56,887 bases of DNA from Oscillospiraceae bacterium (lineage in GTDB: Bacteria > Bacillota_A > Clostridia > Oscillospirales > Oscillospiraceae), in assembly GCA_017939025.1 (NCBI GenBank), contig JAGBAI010000116.1, forward strand, positions 1 through 56,887. The letters run 5' to 3'. The stretch's first letter is position 1; every line of letters starts with the position of its first letter. Positions 25,187-36,628 of this stretch are shown one piece after another. The notes beneath the pieces were generated by a model. That model worked only from the letters and a program-made list of their open reading frames with translations. It did not search any database and was not told the DNA's origin. Made by a program: the position numbers and the translations under genes.

Positions 25187-26851
25187 ATGGACACCAGTAA
25201 GTATTCAATCGGCTATTATCCCGCTCCCGGCCGCTATCTGAAATGGGCCGAAAAGGATCACATTGAAAAAGCTCCCAAGTGGTGCTCTGTTGACCTGCGG
25301 GACGGCAACCAGAGTCTCGTGATTCCCATGAGCCTGGAAGAAAAGCTGGAGTTTTACCATATGCTGCTTCGCATCGGCTTCAAGGAGATCGAAGTGGGCT
25401 TCCCTGCCGCCTCCGAAACCGAATACGAATTCCTGCGAACCCTCATCGAAAACAACATGATCCCCCAGGATGTAACGGTGCAGGTGCTGACCCAGTGCCG
25501 GGAGCACATCATCCGCAAGACCTTTGACGCCTGCAAGGGCGCACCCAGCGCCATCATCCATTTCTATAATTCCGTTTCTGTTGCCCAGCGGGAGCAGGTT
25601 TTCCGTAAGAGCAAGGAAGAGATCAAGCAGATTGCCATTGACGGTGCCCGGCTGGTGAAAAAGCTGGCCGCCGAATACGAAGGCAACTTCCGCTTTGAAT
25701 ATTCCCCCGAAAGCTTCACCGGCACGGAACCGGAATACGCTCTGGAGGTCTGCAACGCGGTGCTGGATGTTCTGGAGCCAGGCCCGGATAACAACGTCAT
25801 CATCAATTTGCCGGTCACTGTAGAAATGTCCATGCCCCATGTCTACGCCTCTCAGGTGGAATACATAAGTGAGAACCTCAAATACCGGGAGCATGTGACT
25901 CTGTCCCTCCATCCCCATAATGACCGGGGCACCGGCGTTGCCGACACAGAGCTGGCACTGCTGGCCGGTGCCGACCGGGTGGAAGGTACCCTCTTCGGCA
26001 ACGGCGAGCGCACCGGCAATGTGGACATTGTCACCCTGGCCATGAATATGTACTCCCACGGTGTGAATCCCCATCTGGACTTCACCGATATGCCCGCCAT
26101 CTGCAAAGTATATGAAGATACCACCCGGATGCACGTTTATGAGCGCAGCCCCTACGCCGGTGCCCTGGTATTCGCCGCCTTCTCCGGCTCTCACCAGGAT
26201 GCCATCGCCAAGGGTATGAACTGGCGGAAGGAAAAGAAGCTCCACCAGTGGACTGTTCCCTACATTCCCATCGATCCCCACGACATTTCCCGCACCTACG
26301 ATGCCGATGTGATCCGGGTCAATTCCCAGTCCGGCAAGGGTGGTATCGGTTACCTGCTGGAACAGACCTACGGCTACAGCCTGCCGCCGAAGATGCGCGA
26401 GCACTTAAGCTACCAGTGCAAGTCCGTATCCGACCGGGATCACCGGGAGCTGAAAAGCGAGGACGTGCTGGCTATCTTCATGGATCGCTACCTCAACATC
26501 AACTCCCCTCTGGACATTCCCGAAATGCACTTTACCCGCAAGGGCGAATCTGTGGAAGCAGAGGTCACCTTCCAGCGGTTTGGCAGAACCAAAACCCTTA
26601 CCGCTGCCGGCAACGGTTCTTTGGATGCTGTCAGCAACGCGCTGAAGCAGTTCACCGGACGGCAGTTTAACCTGAAGGTCTATTCCGAGCACTCCGTTCA
26701 GGAAAAGTCCTCCGGCTCCACCGCTGCCGCTTATATCGGCCTGGAGGATACAACCGGTACTCTCTACTGGGGTGCCGGCACCGATACCGATATCATCAAG
26801 GCCAGTGCCCACGCACTGATCAGCGCCTTCAATAATATGACCAAAGAGTAA
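25187..26851 (+). CDS. leuA: 2-isopropylmalate synthase (long, type 2)
   Basis: Condenses acetyl-CoA with 2-oxoisovalerate, the first step of leucine synthesis. 554 residues, the length of the LeuA type-2 group. The DRE-TIM barrel has DLRDGNQSL (36-44), the GFPAASETEY loop, metal-binding LHPHNDRG (241-248) and the GTLFGNGERTGN signature (~265-276). The C-terminal ~120 residues form the LeuA dimer/allosteric domain that usually binds leucine. AAGGAG precedes the ATG by about 9 bases. Two palindromes separate it from ilvA without an obvious new promoter. Confidence 0.96.
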   Translation: MDTSKYSIGYYPAPGRYLKWAEKDHIEKAPKWCSVDLRDGNQSLVIPMSLEEKLEFYHMLLRIGFKEIEVGFPAASETEYEFLRTLIENNMIPQDVTVQVLTQCREHIIRKTFDACKGAPSAIIHFYNSVSVAQREQVFRKSKEEIKQIAIDGARLVKKLAAEYEGNFRFEYSPESFTGTEPEYALEVCNAVLDVLEPGPDNNVIINLPVTVEMSMPHVYASQVEYISENLKYREHVTLSLHPHNDRGTGVADTELALLAGADRVEGTLFGNGERTGNVDIVTLAMNMYSHGVNPHLDFTDMPAICKVYEDTTRMHVYERSPYAGALVFAAFSGSHQDAIAKGMNWRKEKKLHQWTVPYIPIDPHDISRTYDADVIRVNSQSGKGGIGYLLEQTYGYSLPPKMREHLSYQCKSVSDRDHRELKSEDVLAIFMDRYLNINSPLDIPEMHFTRKGESVEAEVTFQRFGRTKTLTAAGNGSLDAVSNALKQFTGRQFNLKVYSEHSVQEKSSGSTAAAYIGLEDTTGTLYWGAGTDTDIIKASAHALISAFNNMTKE

Positions 26852-26863
26852 CCTATGCCATCC

Positions 26864-26942
26864 GTAGGGGCCGATGCCCACATCGGCCCTTTTTCTGAAA
26901 CGCACCCTGGTATATAGGGCCGATGTGGGCATCGGCCCCTAC
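26864..26942. repeat. 27-bp inverted pair, copy 1 (leuA-leuC gap)
   Basis: GTAGGGGCCGATGCCCACAT... (26864-26890) is repeated as its exact complement at 26916-26942, with 25 bases between. Each arm is itself a hairpin (GGCCGATG/CATCGGCC). The same 27-base arms recur at 29787-29864. It may be a small MITE or a processing/attenuation hairpin. Confidence 0.85.
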
Positions 26943-26962
26943 GAGAAAAGGAGATCATATTT

Positions 26963-28222
26963 ATGGGAATGACCATGACCCAAAAAGTTCTGGCGGCTCA
27001 CGCCGGGCTGGAATCTGTAACCGCCGGACAACTGATCCGTGCCAGGCTGGACATCGTCCTGGGCAACGATATCACCACCCCCGTTGCCATCAATGAATTC
27101 AAAAAGAACGGCTTTGACACCGTTTTCGATAAAGATAAAATCGCCATCGTCTTAGACCACTTCGTCCCCAATAAGGACATCAAGGCCGCAGAACAAAGCA
27201 AGCAGTGCCGGGAATTTGCCTGTTCCCACTGCGTCAGCCATTTCTACGACGTAGGCAAAATGGGCATCGAACACGCACTGCTTCCAGAACAGGGCGTAGT
27301 CACAGCCGGTGACTGCATCATCGGTGCCGACTCCCACACCTGCACCTACGGTGCCTTGGGTGCATTCTCCACCGGTGTGGGCTCCACCGATATGGCAGCC
27401 GGCATGGCTACCGGCACCGCCTGGTTCAAGGTACCTTCTGCCATCCGCTTTGATTTGAAGGGCAAGCTGAATCCCAATTGCAGCGGCAAGGATGTGATTC
27501 TCACCATCATCGGCATGATCGGTGTAGACGGTGCCCTGTACAAATCCATGGAATTTGTGGGCGAAGGTGTTTCTTCCCTTTCCATGGATGACCGTCTGTG
27601 CATCTGCAACATGGCCATTGAAGCCGGCGCCAAAAATGGCATCTTCCCCGTAGATGACATTACCATGGCCTACATGGAAGGCCGCTGCGAACGCACTCCC
27701 GTGATCTATACCGCCGACGAGGATGCGGCCTATGAAAAGACCATCGAAATCGATCTGAGCACCATCGTACCCACCGTGGCCTGTCCCCATCTTCCCGAGA
27801 ACACCCGTCCCGCTGCTGAGCTGGGAAATGTCAAAATCGATCAGGTGGTCATCGGCTCCTGCACCAACGGTCGGATGGAAGATATGGAAGCCGCTTACAA
27901 GGCTCTCAAGGGCAATACTGTTGCTCCGGGCGTACGCTGCATCATCATTCCCGCCACCATGCAGATCTATCGCGAGTGCATTGAACGGGGTTACTTAACC
28001 GCCTTTATTGATGCCGGTGCGGTGGTTTCCACCCCCACCTGCGGTCCCTGTCTGGGCGGCTACATGGGTATTCTGGCCGCCGGAGAAAAGTGTATCGCCA
28101 CCACCAACCGCAACTTTGTGGGCCGTATGGGCCATGTGGACAGCGAAGTTTACCTGGCAAGTCCCGCCACCGCCGCCGCTTCCGCCCTCACCGGCTACAT
28201 CACCGCACCCAAGGAGGTATGA
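26963..28222 (+). CDS. leuC: 3-isopropylmalate dehydratase large subunit
   Basis: With LeuD it isomerises 2- to 3-isopropylmalate. Aconitase family, 419 residues (the shorter LeuC2 type). The [4Fe-4S] cysteines are Cys300 in GSCTNG and Cys360/Cys363 in [33 protein letters not shown] and [11 protein letters not shown] are further active-site motifs. An AAGGAG site precedes the ATG. The leuD ribosome site lies in its last codons. Confidence 0.97.
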   Translation: MGMTMTQKVLAAHAGLESVTAGQLIRARLDIVLGNDITTPVAINEFKKNGFDTVFDKDKIAIVLDHFVPNKDIKAAEQSKQCREFACSHCVSHFYDVGKMGIEHALLPEQGVVTAGDCIIGADSHTCTYGALGAFSTGVGSTDMAAGMATGTAWFKVPSAIRFDLKGKLNPNCSGKDVILTIIGMIGVDGALYKSMEFVGEGVSSLSMDDRLCICNMAIEAGAKNGIFPVDDITMAYMEGRCERTPVIYTADEDAAYEKTIEIDLSTIVPTVACPHLPENTRPAAELGNVKIDQVVIGSCTNGRMEDMEAAYKALKGNTVAPGVRCIIIPATMQIYRECIERGYLTAFIDAGAVVSTPTCGPCLGGYMGILAAGEKCIATTNRNFVGRMGHVDSEVYLASPATAAASALTGYITAPKEV

Positions 28223-28224
28223 AC

Positions 28225-28710
28225 ATGAAGACACAGGGTCACGTTTTTAAATATCCCGACAATGTGGATACTGACGTTATCATCCCCGCCCGGTACTTAA
28301 ACACCTCCGACGCAAAGGAACTGGCAAAGCACTGCATGGAAGACATTGACGCTTCTTATGTTTCCAAAGTACAGCCCGGTGACATCATGGTAGCCGGCTG
28401 GAATTTCGGCTGCGGCTCCTCCCGGGAGCACGCCCCGCTGGTTATCAAAACCTGTGGCACCGGCTGTGTCATTGCCAAGAGCTTTGCCCGGATTTTCTAC
28501 CGGAACGCCATCAATATCGGCATGCCCATCCTGGAATGTGAACAGGCCGCGGAAGAAATTCGGCCCGGAGATCAGGTCAGCGTGGACTTCGATACCGGTG
28601 TTATCAGCAATATCACCACAGGCAAGACTTACCAGGCAGAGCCTTTTCCGGAATTTATCCAAAATATTATCAAATGCGGCGGATTACTTGCGTCCCTGAA
28701 GGAGATGTGA
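28225..28710 (+). CDS. leuD: 3-isopropylmalate dehydratase small subunit
   Basis: Swivelling domain partner of LeuC. 161 residues, starting [20 protein letters not shown] with the [13 protein letters not shown] motif and the substrate-contacting CGSSREHAP (63-71). The start at 28225 follows AAGGAGG (28211-28217); the frame is open far upstream inside leuC, but that is not coding. It begins two bases after the leuC stop. Confidence 0.97.
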   Translation: MKTQGHVFKYPDNVDTDVIIPARYLNTSDAKELAKHCMEDIDASYVSKVQPGDIMVAGWNFGCGSSREHAPLVIKTCGTGCVIAKSFARIFYRNAINIGMPILECEQAAEEIRPGDQVSVDFDTGVISNITTGKTYQAEPFPEFIQNIIKCGGLLASLKEM

Positions 28711-28714
28711 TAAA

Positions 28715-29785
28715 ATGACGAAACATATCGCACTCATTCCCGGCGACGGCATCGGCCCGGAAATCATTGCTCAGGCCAAACTGATTCTGGATCGAATCGC
28801 CAAAATCTACGGCCATGAATTTACCTATACCGAAGTCGCCATGGGCGGCAATGCCATCGATACATTTGGTGACCCGCTTCCCCAGAGCGAACTGGAGAAG
28901 TGCCTTGCCTCCGACAGTGTCCTCTTAGGTGCCGTAGGCGGCCCCAAGTGGAACGACGTTCCCGGCCCCATGCGCCCGGAAAAGGGTCTGCTGCGGCTCC
29001 GCGCCGGCATGGGCGTTTACTCCAACAACCGTCCCGCCAAAATCTGGCCCCAGCTGGCCTCCGCCTCACCCCTTAAGCAGGAGATCGTAGAGAAGGGCAT
29101 TGACTTTATTATTGTCCGGGAACTCATCGGCGGTATTTACTTTGGCAAACACGAAACCGTCACCGAAAACGGCGAACCGGTTGCCATCGACGAGCTGCGC
29201 TACAGCGAATCCGAAATTCGCCGCATCGGCCGCATCGGCTTTGAAACCGCCCAAAAGCGGGGAAAGCGCCTTTGCAGCGTGGAAAAAAGCAACGTGCTGG
29301 ATTCCTCCCGCCTGTGGAAAAAGGTGATGCACGAGCTGGCTGCCGAGTATCCCGATGTACAGCTTGACCATATGCTGGTAGACAACTGCGCCATGCAGAT
29401 CGTGAAGGATCCCAGCCAGTTTGATGTCATCGTCACGGAGAACATGTTCGGTGATATCCTCTCCGACGAAGCCTCCATGATCACCGGTTCCATCGGTATG
29501 ATCCCCTCCTCCTCTCTGGGCGAGGGCACCCGGGGCCTGTATGAACCCATCCACGGTTCCGCTCCTGACATTGCCGGAAAGGACATTGCCAATCCCATCG
29601 GCACCATTCTGGCTGCTGCCATGATGCTGCGCTTCTCCTTCGACATGGCAGCCGAAGCCGGTGCCATCGAATCCGCCGTATCCAGAGCTCTGGACGCAGG
29701 CTGCCGCACCGGCGATATTGCCGCTCCCGGCGAGGAAATCATCGGCTGCTCTGAAATGGGCCGCCGGATTCTGGAAAATCTTTAA
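28715..29785 (+). CDS. leuB: 3-isopropylmalate dehydrogenase
   Basis: NAD-dependent oxidative decarboxylation in leucine synthesis. 356 residues. IPGDGIGPEII (~8-18), RLRAGMGVYSNNRPAK (~92-107), VRELIGGIYFGKH and YEPIHGSAPDIAGKDIANP (NAD-binding, ~273-291) are diagnostic. GGAG lies just before the ATG, four bases after leuD. Confidence 0.97.
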   Translation: MTKHIALIPGDGIGPEIIAQAKLILDRIAKIYGHEFTYTEVAMGGNAIDTFGDPLPQSELEKCLASDSVLLGAVGGPKWNDVPGPMRPEKGLLRLRAGMGVYSNNRPAKIWPQLASASPLKQEIVEKGIDFIIVRELIGGIYFGKHETVTENGEPVAIDELRYSESEIRRIGRIGFETAQKRGKRLCSVEKSNVLDSSRLWKKVMHELAAEYPDVQLDHMLVDNCAMQIVKDPSQFDVIVTENMFGDILSDEASMITGSIGMIPSSSLGEGTRGLYEPIHGSAPDIAGKDIANPIGTILAAAMMLRFSFDMAAEAGAIESAVSRALDAGCRTGDIAAPGEEIIGCSEMGRRILENL

Positions 29786-29786
29786 C

Positions 29787-29864
29787 GTAGGGGCCGATGC
29801 CCACATCGGCCCTTTCCCCAATGAGCACCCTTCACTTAGGGCCGATGTGGGCATCGGCCCCTAC
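29787..29864. repeat. 27-bp inverted pair, copy 2 (leuB-ilvB gap)
   Basis: Arms 29787-29813 and 29838-29864 are identical in sequence to those at 26864-26942; only the 24-base middle differs. Together the two copies bracket leuC-leuD-leuB exactly. Confidence 0.85.
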
Positions 29865-29909
29865 GGTTTACATTTCCGTAATTGATCCCCAATAGAAAGG
29901 AATGATGAC

Positions 29910-31580
29910 ATGAAGCTTTGCGGCTCCGATATCATCGTTCGAACCTTGATCGATCAGGGCGTGGACGTGCTCTACGGCTACCCCGGCGGTCAGGTTCTCG
30001 ACATTTTCAACTCTCTTTATAAATATCAGAACGAGATCCATCACGTTCTGACTGCCCATGAGCAGGGCGCGGCCCACGCGGCCGACGGCTATGCCCGTGC
30101 TACAGGCCGGCCCGGTGTGTGCCTTGCCACCTCCGGCCCCGGTGCCACCAATCTGGTCACCGGCATCGCCACTGCCTTTCTGGACTCTGTGCCCATGGTG
30201 GCCCTGACGGGCAACGTGGCCAACACCGTCATCGGTACCGACGGTTTCCAGGAAATCGATATCACCGGTATCACCCTGCCCATCACCAAGCACAATTACT
30301 TCGTCACCGATATTGAAGACCTGCAGGAAACCATCCGGCAGGCATTCCGTCTGGCAGCCTCCGGCCGGCCCGGCCCGGTGCTCATCGACGTGGCTAAGGA
30401 TGTGCAGGTAGCCATGTATGATTACCAGCCGCTGCCTCCCCTGCCTCTGGATGATCCCTTCCCTGCCAAGGATATCCGCATCGAAGCCGCAGCTGAGACC
30501 ATCAACGCTGCCCGGCGGCCCTTCATCCACTTTGGCGGCGGTCTGCTGACCAGCGAGGCCCAGGATGAAGTCTTGCAGCTGGCAGAGCTGATCGACGCGC
30601 CCATCAGCTGTTCCTTAATGGGCATTTCCGCCATTCCCTCTGATTATCCCCGTTTCTTGGGTATGCAGGGCCTTCACGGTCACTTCGCCGCCTCCACTGC
30701 CATGAACCAGGCTGACGTGATCATCGCTCTGGGCTGCCGCTTCAATGACCGCTGCACCGGCAACCGCAGCAAATTCGTTCCCGGTGCCAAGATCGTCCAC
30801 ATCGACATCGACGGTGCGGAGCTGAGCAAGTCCGTTCAGGCCACCCACGGCCTCCGGGGTGATATCAAAAAGACCCTCCAGAAGCTTCTGCCTCTGATCC
30901 TGAAGCAGGAGCATCCCGAATGGCAGGCCCAGGTGAGCGCCTTGGTGGAAGAGGAAGCCGCCTCTCTGGACAACCGGGACGGTCTGACTCCCCGGAACAT
31001 CATGAACACCGTCAACGCCCATCTGGCTGAGACTACCCCCGTCTGTACCGACGTGGGCCAGCATCAGATGTGGGCCGCCCAGTATTTGAATTTCAAGAAT
31101 CCCCGGCGATTCATTTCCTCCGGCGGTCTTGGCACCATGGGCTTCGGCATGGGTGCCACCATCGGAAGCCAGATGGCAACCGGCGAGCATCCCATTCTCA
31201 TCACCGGTGACGGCAGCTTCGGCATGAATCTGACGGAAATGGCAACCGCGTTTGCCAACAACGTTCCCATGGTAATCCTGCTGCTGAACAACAAAGTTCT
31301 GGGCATGGTACGCCAGCTGCAAACCTTCCAGTGCGGCGGAAACTATTCCAATACCGACCTTTCTGCCCGGAATACCAATTTCACCATGGTTGCCCAGGGC
31401 TTCGGCCTGAAAGCCGTGAAGGTAAACTCTCTGGAAGAACTGGATAGCGCTCTGGCGGAAGCATTTGCTACCAAAGGCCCCTGCCTCATCGAATGTCCTG
31501 TGGACAAGGATGAGCTGGTGCTGCCTATGGTTCCGGCCGGCGGTTCTCTGGGCGATATTATTACAAGGATTGGTGACTGA
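29910..31580 (+). CDS. ilvB: Acetolactate synthase large subunit
   Basis: TPP- and FAD-dependent carboligase making acetolactate or acetohydroxybutyrate. 556 residues. The catalytic Glu51 is in HEQGAAHAADGYARATG, FAD/central domain follows, and the TPP motif begins GDGSFGMNLTE (~433) and ends in LLLNN. Pairs with IlvN, encoded one base downstream. GAAAGGA precedes the ATG. Confidence 0.97.
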   Translation: MKLCGSDIIVRTLIDQGVDVLYGYPGGQVLDIFNSLYKYQNEIHHVLTAHEQGAAHAADGYARATGRPGVCLATSGPGATNLVTGIATAFLDSVPMVALTGNVANTVIGTDGFQEIDITGITLPITKHNYFVTDIEDLQETIRQAFRLAASGRPGPVLIDVAKDVQVAMYDYQPLPPLPLDDPFPAKDIRIEAAAETINAARRPFIHFGGGLLTSEAQDEVLQLAELIDAPISCSLMGISAIPSDYPRFLGMQGLHGHFAASTAMNQADVIIALGCRFNDRCTGNRSKFVPGAKIVHIDIDGAELSKSVQATHGLRGDIKKTLQKLLPLILKQEHPEWQAQVSALVEEEAASLDNRDGLTPRNIMNTVNAHLAETTPVCTDVGQHQMWAAQYLNFKNPRRFISSGGLGTMGFGMGATIGSQMATGEHPILITGDGSFGMNLTEMATAFANNVPMVILLLNNKVLGMVRQLQTFQCGGNYSNTDLSARNTNFTMVAQGFGLKAVKVNSLEELDSALAEAFATKGPCLIECPVDKDELVLPMVPAGGSLGDIITRIGD

Positions 31581-31581
31581 T

Positions 31582-32088
31582 ATGAAGAAATTTACCGTAG
31601 CCATTTTGGTCAACAATCAGTTCGGCGTGCTGAACCGGGTCACCAGTATGTTCCGCCGCCGTGCTTTTAACATCACATCCCTGACCGTGTCCGAGACGGA
31701 ATCCGAGGAGTTCTCCCGGATCACCGTCCAGTCCGAAGGTGACGAGATCAAGAAGGAGCAGCTGATCAACCAGCTGTACAAGCTGCCGGACATTGTTTCC
31801 GTTCAGGAGCTGAGCAATGAGGAAACTGTCAACCGGGAGCTTCTGCTCATCAAAATCAAAAACTGCTCTGAGACCCGGGAGGATGTCCGCTCTGCCTCCG
31901 ATGCCTACGAAGGCAAGGTGGTGGACTACACCAAGGAATCCATTATGATCCAGATGATCGGCGACAGCCGCAAAATCGATAATTTCGTCCATCTGATGAA
32001 GGAATTCGGTATTCTGGAAATCTGCCGCACCGGCATCGTGTCCCTGCAAAGAGGCGCCACTACCATCCGCCGGGTGACCAATCTGTAA
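31582..32088 (+). CDS. ilvN: Acetolactate synthase regulatory (small) subunit
   Basis: ACT-domain subunit that activates IlvB and usually mediates valine feedback. 168 residues: FTVAILVNNQFGVLNRVTSMF, then FNITSLTVS in the ACT domain (~1-75), and a C-terminal domain with IVDYTKESIMIQ-like VVDYTKESIMIQMIG. The start at 31582 immediately follows the ilvB stop; a longer frame upstream lies inside ilvB and is not used. Confidence 0.96.
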   Translation: MKKFTVAILVNNQFGVLNRVTSMFRRRAFNITSLTVSETESEEFSRITVQSEGDEIKKEQLINQLYKLPDIVSVQELSNEETVNRELLLIKIKNCSETREDVRSASDAYEGKVVDYTKESIMIQMIGDSRKIDNFVHLMKEFGILEICRTGIVSLQRGATTIRRVTNL

Positions 32089-33258
<1,170 letters not shown>

Positions 33259-33271
33259 TTTGATTTCTATT

Positions 33272-33296
33272 GTAGGGGAGGGGCATTGCCCCTCCC
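33272..33296. repeat. Palindromic GTAGGG repeat after ilvC
   Basis: TGTAGG followed by GGGAGGGGCA (33276-33285), T, TGCCCCTCCC (33287-33296). Same family as 25095-25118 and 36504-36528. Confidence 0.7.
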
Positions 33297-33345
33297 GCAA
33301 TGTAACGTTACCTGTGCTGTCCAAATCGAAGCACATACTCACAAA

Positions 33346-33468
33346 CCTGTCATCCTGAGCGAAGTGAAACGGAGTCGAAGGATCTACGCACTTACGACAC
33401 CCTTAAGCATATAGTAAGTGCGTAGATCCTTCGACTTCGGGCTTACGCCCTTCGCTCAGGATGACGGG
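33346..33468. repeat. 123-bp palindrome of the CATCCTGAGCGAAG type
   Basis: Outer arms of 19 bases (33346-33364 and 33450-33468, one mismatch) read GTCATCCTGAGCGAAG and complement. Inner arms of 22 bases are perfect (33374-33395 and 33414-33435) around an 18-base loop. The motif family is seen in many gut bacterial genomes as an intergenic repeat, from memory. It separates ilvC from ilvD. Confidence 0.8.
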
Positions 33469-33504
33469 TTTTGCTATATTTCTACAAGAAAGCAGGAATT
33501 CCCT

Positions 33505-35166
33505 ATGATGATGAAAGATAAAGTGGTCAACGGCCCTCAGAATGCGGCTCACCGGAGCCTGTACCACGCGCTGGGTCTGACCTATGAGGAGCAGCAGCGG
33601 CCACTGATCGCCGTGGTCAGCTCCTATAATGAGATCGTGCCCGGCCATATGAATCTGGATAAGATCGTGGATGCTGTAAAGCTGGGCGTTGCCATGGCTG
33701 GCGGCACCCCCATCGTGTTCCCTGCCATCGCCGTCTGCGACGGCATTGCCATGGGCCATGAGGGTATGAAGTATTCTCTGGTGACCCGTGACCTGATCGC
33801 AGACTCCACCGAGTCCATGCTGAGAGCCCACGGCTTTGACGGCGTGGTGATGGTGCCCAACTGTGACAAGAACGTACCGGGTCTGCTGATGGCGGCTGCC
33901 CGTGTGAACATCCCCACCATTTTTGTCTCCGGCGGCCCCATGCTGGCAGGCCGTGTGGATGGCAAAAAGACCTCTTTAAGCTCTATGTTCGAGGCCATCG
34001 GCGCCTACACTGCCGGTAAGATCGACGAAGCACAGCTGAAGGTTTGCGAAGAAGGCACCTGCCCTACCTGCGGCTCCTGCTCCGGTATGTACACCGCCAA
34101 CTCCATGAACTGCCTGACAGAAGTCCTGGGCATGGGCCTGCGGGGCAACGGTACCATTCCCGCTGTGTATTCCGCCCGCATTGAGCTGGCCAAGCACGCC
34201 GGTATGCAGGTAATGGAGCTGGTGAAGCAGAATATCCGCCCCCGGGATATTATGACTGCCGCTGCTATCAAGAACGCCCTGACTGCCGACATGGCGCTGG
34301 GCTGCTCCACCAACTCCATGCTCCATCTGCCCGCCATCGCCAACGAGTGCGGTGTGGAATTTGATCTGGACATGGCCAACGACATCAGCGCTGTGACCCC
34401 CAACCTGTGCCATCTGGCCCCTGCCGGCCCTACCTACATGGAGGATCTGAACGAAGCCGGCGGCGTTTACGCCGTACTGAAGGAGCTGACCAAGCTGAAT
34501 CTGCTGGATACCTCCGTGATGACCGTCACCGGCAAGACTCTGGGCGAGAACATCGCCACCGCCGTCAACCGGGACGACACCGTCATCCGTACCGTGGAGA
34601 ATCCCTATTCTTCCACCGGCGGCATCGCCGTGCTGCGGGGCAACCTGGCCCCCGAGGGCAGTGTGGTCAAGCGCAGTGCTGTGCTGCCGGAAATGCTGGT
34701 TCATGAAGGCCCCGCCAAGGTCTTTGACTGTGAGGAAGATGCTCAGGCTGCCATCAACGCAGGTAAGATCGTTGCCGGTGATGTGGTAGTCATCCGCTAC
34801 GAGGGCCCCAAGGGCGGCCCCGGCATGCGGGAAATGCTGAATCCCACCTCCGCCATTATGGGCATGGGTCTGGGCAATTCCGTTGCCCTCATCACCGACG
34901 GCCGTTTCTCCGGTGCTACCCGTGGTGCCTGCATTGGTCATGTGTCCCCCGAAGCCGCTTCCGGCGGTGTCATCGGTGTTGTGAAAGACGGCGACATCAT
35001 TTCCATCGACATTCCCAATTCCAAGCTGGAGCTGAAGATTTCCGACGAAGAGCTGGCTCAGCGTATGGCCAATTTCGTTCCTCAGAAAAAGGAGCTGTCC
35101 GGTTACTTAAAGCGCTATGCTGCCCTGGTCTCCTCCGGTGCCAAGGGTGCAATTCTGAACGTATGA
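33505..35166 (+). CDS. ilvD: Dihydroxy-acid dehydratase
   Basis: Fe-S dehydratase giving the 2-oxo acid precursors of valine and isoleucine. 553 residues. Candidate cluster cysteines are Cys78 ([13 protein letters not shown]), Cys120 ([10 protein letters not shown]) and Cys192 ([19 protein letters not shown] region). The C-terminal swivel carries [13 protein letters not shown] and [17 protein letters not shown] (33494-33497) lies 7 bases before the first of three consecutive Met codons. Its stop overlaps the start of the next gene by four bases. Confidence 0.97.
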   Translation: MMMKDKVVNGPQNAAHRSLYHALGLTYEEQQRPLIAVVSSYNEIVPGHMNLDKIVDAVKLGVAMAGGTPIVFPAIAVCDGIAMGHEGMKYSLVTRDLIADSTESMLRAHGFDGVVMVPNCDKNVPGLLMAAARVNIPTIFVSGGPMLAGRVDGKKTSLSSMFEAIGAYTAGKIDEAQLKVCEEGTCPTCGSCSGMYTANSMNCLTEVLGMGLRGNGTIPAVYSARIELAKHAGMQVMELVKQNIRPRDIMTAAAIKNALTADMALGCSTNSMLHLPAIANECGVEFDLDMANDISAVTPNLCHLAPAGPTYMEDLNEAGGVYAVLKELTKLNLLDTSVMTVTGKTLGENIATAVNRDDTVIRTVENPYSSTGGIAVLRGNLAPEGSVVKRSAVLPEMLVHEGPAKVFDCEEDAQAAINAGKIVAGDVVVIRYEGPKGGPGMREMLNPTSAIMGMGLGNSVALITDGRFSGATRGACIGHVSPEAASGGVIGVVKDGDIISIDIPNSKLELKISDEELAQRMANFVPQKKELSGYLKRYAALVSSGAKGAILNV

Positions 35167-36329
35167 GAAACTTAGCCACCGAATTACAGTCCCTTGCCAT
35201 TTTCCGCTCTCTGCTGTCTGATCCTGTGGTGCAGGCGCTGTGCGCTTATCTGGAAGCCCCGGAGGTTTCCCGGTATGCCGCCTTTGTCTCCACCCTCTAT
35301 GAAACGGATAAGCGGACTTTGGCCGGTTACATCCAGCACATCGTCAACAACGACGAAAACGCCTATATCCGCATGATCGGCCGGGGCCTGACCCCCTGGC
35401 CGGACATGGAGGAAAATGTATGGCAGGAGCTGGCCATTTTACAGAAGGCTGCGGATCTGACCCCCTCTTCCCTTCGGGATGCCCTTAACTGGCAGGGCTA
35501 TCTGCCTGTCTTTGGTGTTAAGAAACTGAATCTGACAGAAAGCTACCGGGAGCGCTGTGCCAACATCCACCGCTACGGTTACGGTATTTACGCCAAGCAC
35601 CGGATGTTCTACCTCGGTGCCGACAACCGGATCATTCCCGTTCAGAATCCCGACCAGACCCGGCTTTCCTCCCTCATCGACTACAAGCGGGAGCAGCAGA
35701 TCATTCTGGACAACACCATCGCCCTGCTGGAAGGCAAGCCCGCCGCCAACATTCTCCTCACCGGCGATGCCGGTACCGGCAAGTCTTCCACCGTCAAGGC
35801 CGTGGTCAACGAGCTTCACGACCGGGGCCTGCGGATCCTGGAAGTCCGGAAAGAGCAGCTCCACGCCATTCCCGCCATTCTGGACGAACTGAACACCAAC
35901 CCGCTGAAATTCATCCTCTTTATCGACGACCTGTCCTTCCAGCGGGATGACGACAATTTCAGCGCCCTGAAGGCCATTCTGGAGGGCAGCGTCTCCGCCA
36001 AGAGCCGTAACGTGGTGATCTACGCCACCTCCAACCGCCGCCATCTGGTGAAGGAAACCTTCTCCAGCCGGGAGGGAGATGAAGTTCACCGCAATGATAC
36101 CCTCCAGGAAATCATCTCCCTGTCGGAGCGGTTCGGCATTCAGGTGACCTTCCAGAAACCCACCAAGCAGGTGTATCTGGGGATCGTACATCATCTGGCA
36201 AAAGAAAAGGGCATCACCATGCCCGAAAACGAACTGGACATGCTGGCAGAGCGCTACGCTCTGGGCCGGGGCGGAAGAAGCGCCCGGGCCGCCACCCAGT
36301 TCATCGACGGTTTGGTTGCAAAACAGTGA
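35163..36329 (+). CDS. DUF815 family AAA+-type ATPase
   Basis: A 388-residue protein with a ~180-residue N-terminal part of unknown role, including [16 protein letters not shown] (~139-154), and a P-loop ATPase domain. Walker A is GDAGTGKSS (201-209), Walker B is ILFIDDL (251-257), and a sensor-1-like [12 protein letters not shown] follows (~283-294). DUF815 proteins are widespread and poorly characterised. ATG overlaps the ilvD stop (ATGA), so it is translationally coupled to dihydroxy-acid dehydratase and ends the operon at a strong terminator. A chaperone or remodelling role is possible; nothing in the sequence names a partner. Confidence 0.9.
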   Translation: MRNLATELQSLAIFRSLLSDPVVQALCAYLEAPEVSRYAAFVSTLYETDKRTLAGYIQHIVNNDENAYIRMIGRGLTPWPDMEENVWQELAILQKAADLTPSSLRDALNWQGYLPVFGVKKLNLTESYRERCANIHRYGYGIYAKHRMFYLGADNRIIPVQNPDQTRLSSLIDYKREQQIILDNTIALLEGKPAANILLTGDAGTGKSSTVKAVVNELHDRGLRILEVRKEQLHAIPAILDELNTNPLKFILFIDDLSFQRDDDNFSALKAILEGSVSAKSRNVVIYATSNRRHLVKETFSSREGDEVHRNDTLQEIISLSERFGIQVTFQKPTKQVYLGIVHHLAKEKGITMPENELDMLAERYALGRGGRSARAATQFIDGLVAKQ

Positions 36330-36335
36330 TAACAG

Positions 36336-36364
36336 GCACGAACCCACCCGGGTTCGTGCTTTTT
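36336..36364 (+). terminator. Rho-independent terminator of the ilv-leu operon
   Basis: 10-bp stem GCACGAACCC (36336-36345) with 36350-36359, four-base loop, five T. The following gap to 36576 contains a decayed (36397-36418) and an intact (36504-36528) palindromic repeat. Confidence 0.9.
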
Positions 36365-36503
36365 CTTGCCACATTGGATTTTCTGGGATAATCTACTGTA
36401 GGGGGGCTTGACCCTCCCTCTCGGCAGCAATTACTGAGGGCCTATACATGCGCAAACGGTAGATTTACGCATTGATCACTACCACGCAATCCCATCAGGT
36501 TGC

Positions 36504-36528
36504 GGGAGGGGCAATGCCCCTCCCCTAC
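36504..36528. repeat. Palindromic repeat before nitroreductase gene
   Basis: GGGAGGGGC (36504-36512), short loop, GCCCCTCCC (36516-36524), then CTAC. Orientation is opposite to the copy after ilvC. Confidence 0.7.
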
Positions 36529-36576
36529 AATACATTGCATGTTATCTGCCAGATAAACTGGTATTGGGGTATCAGA

Positions 36577-36605
36577 TTGACTCTTTCTCAGATAACCGGT
36601 ATAAT
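36577..36605 (+). promoter_or_regulatory. Sigma-A promoter of the nitroreductase gene
   Basis: TTGACT (36577-36582), 17-base spacer, consensus TATAAT (36600-36605), 23 bases before the ATG. Confidence 0.85.
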
Positions 36606-36628
36606 GGAAAGAAAAAAGGAGGTATCGT

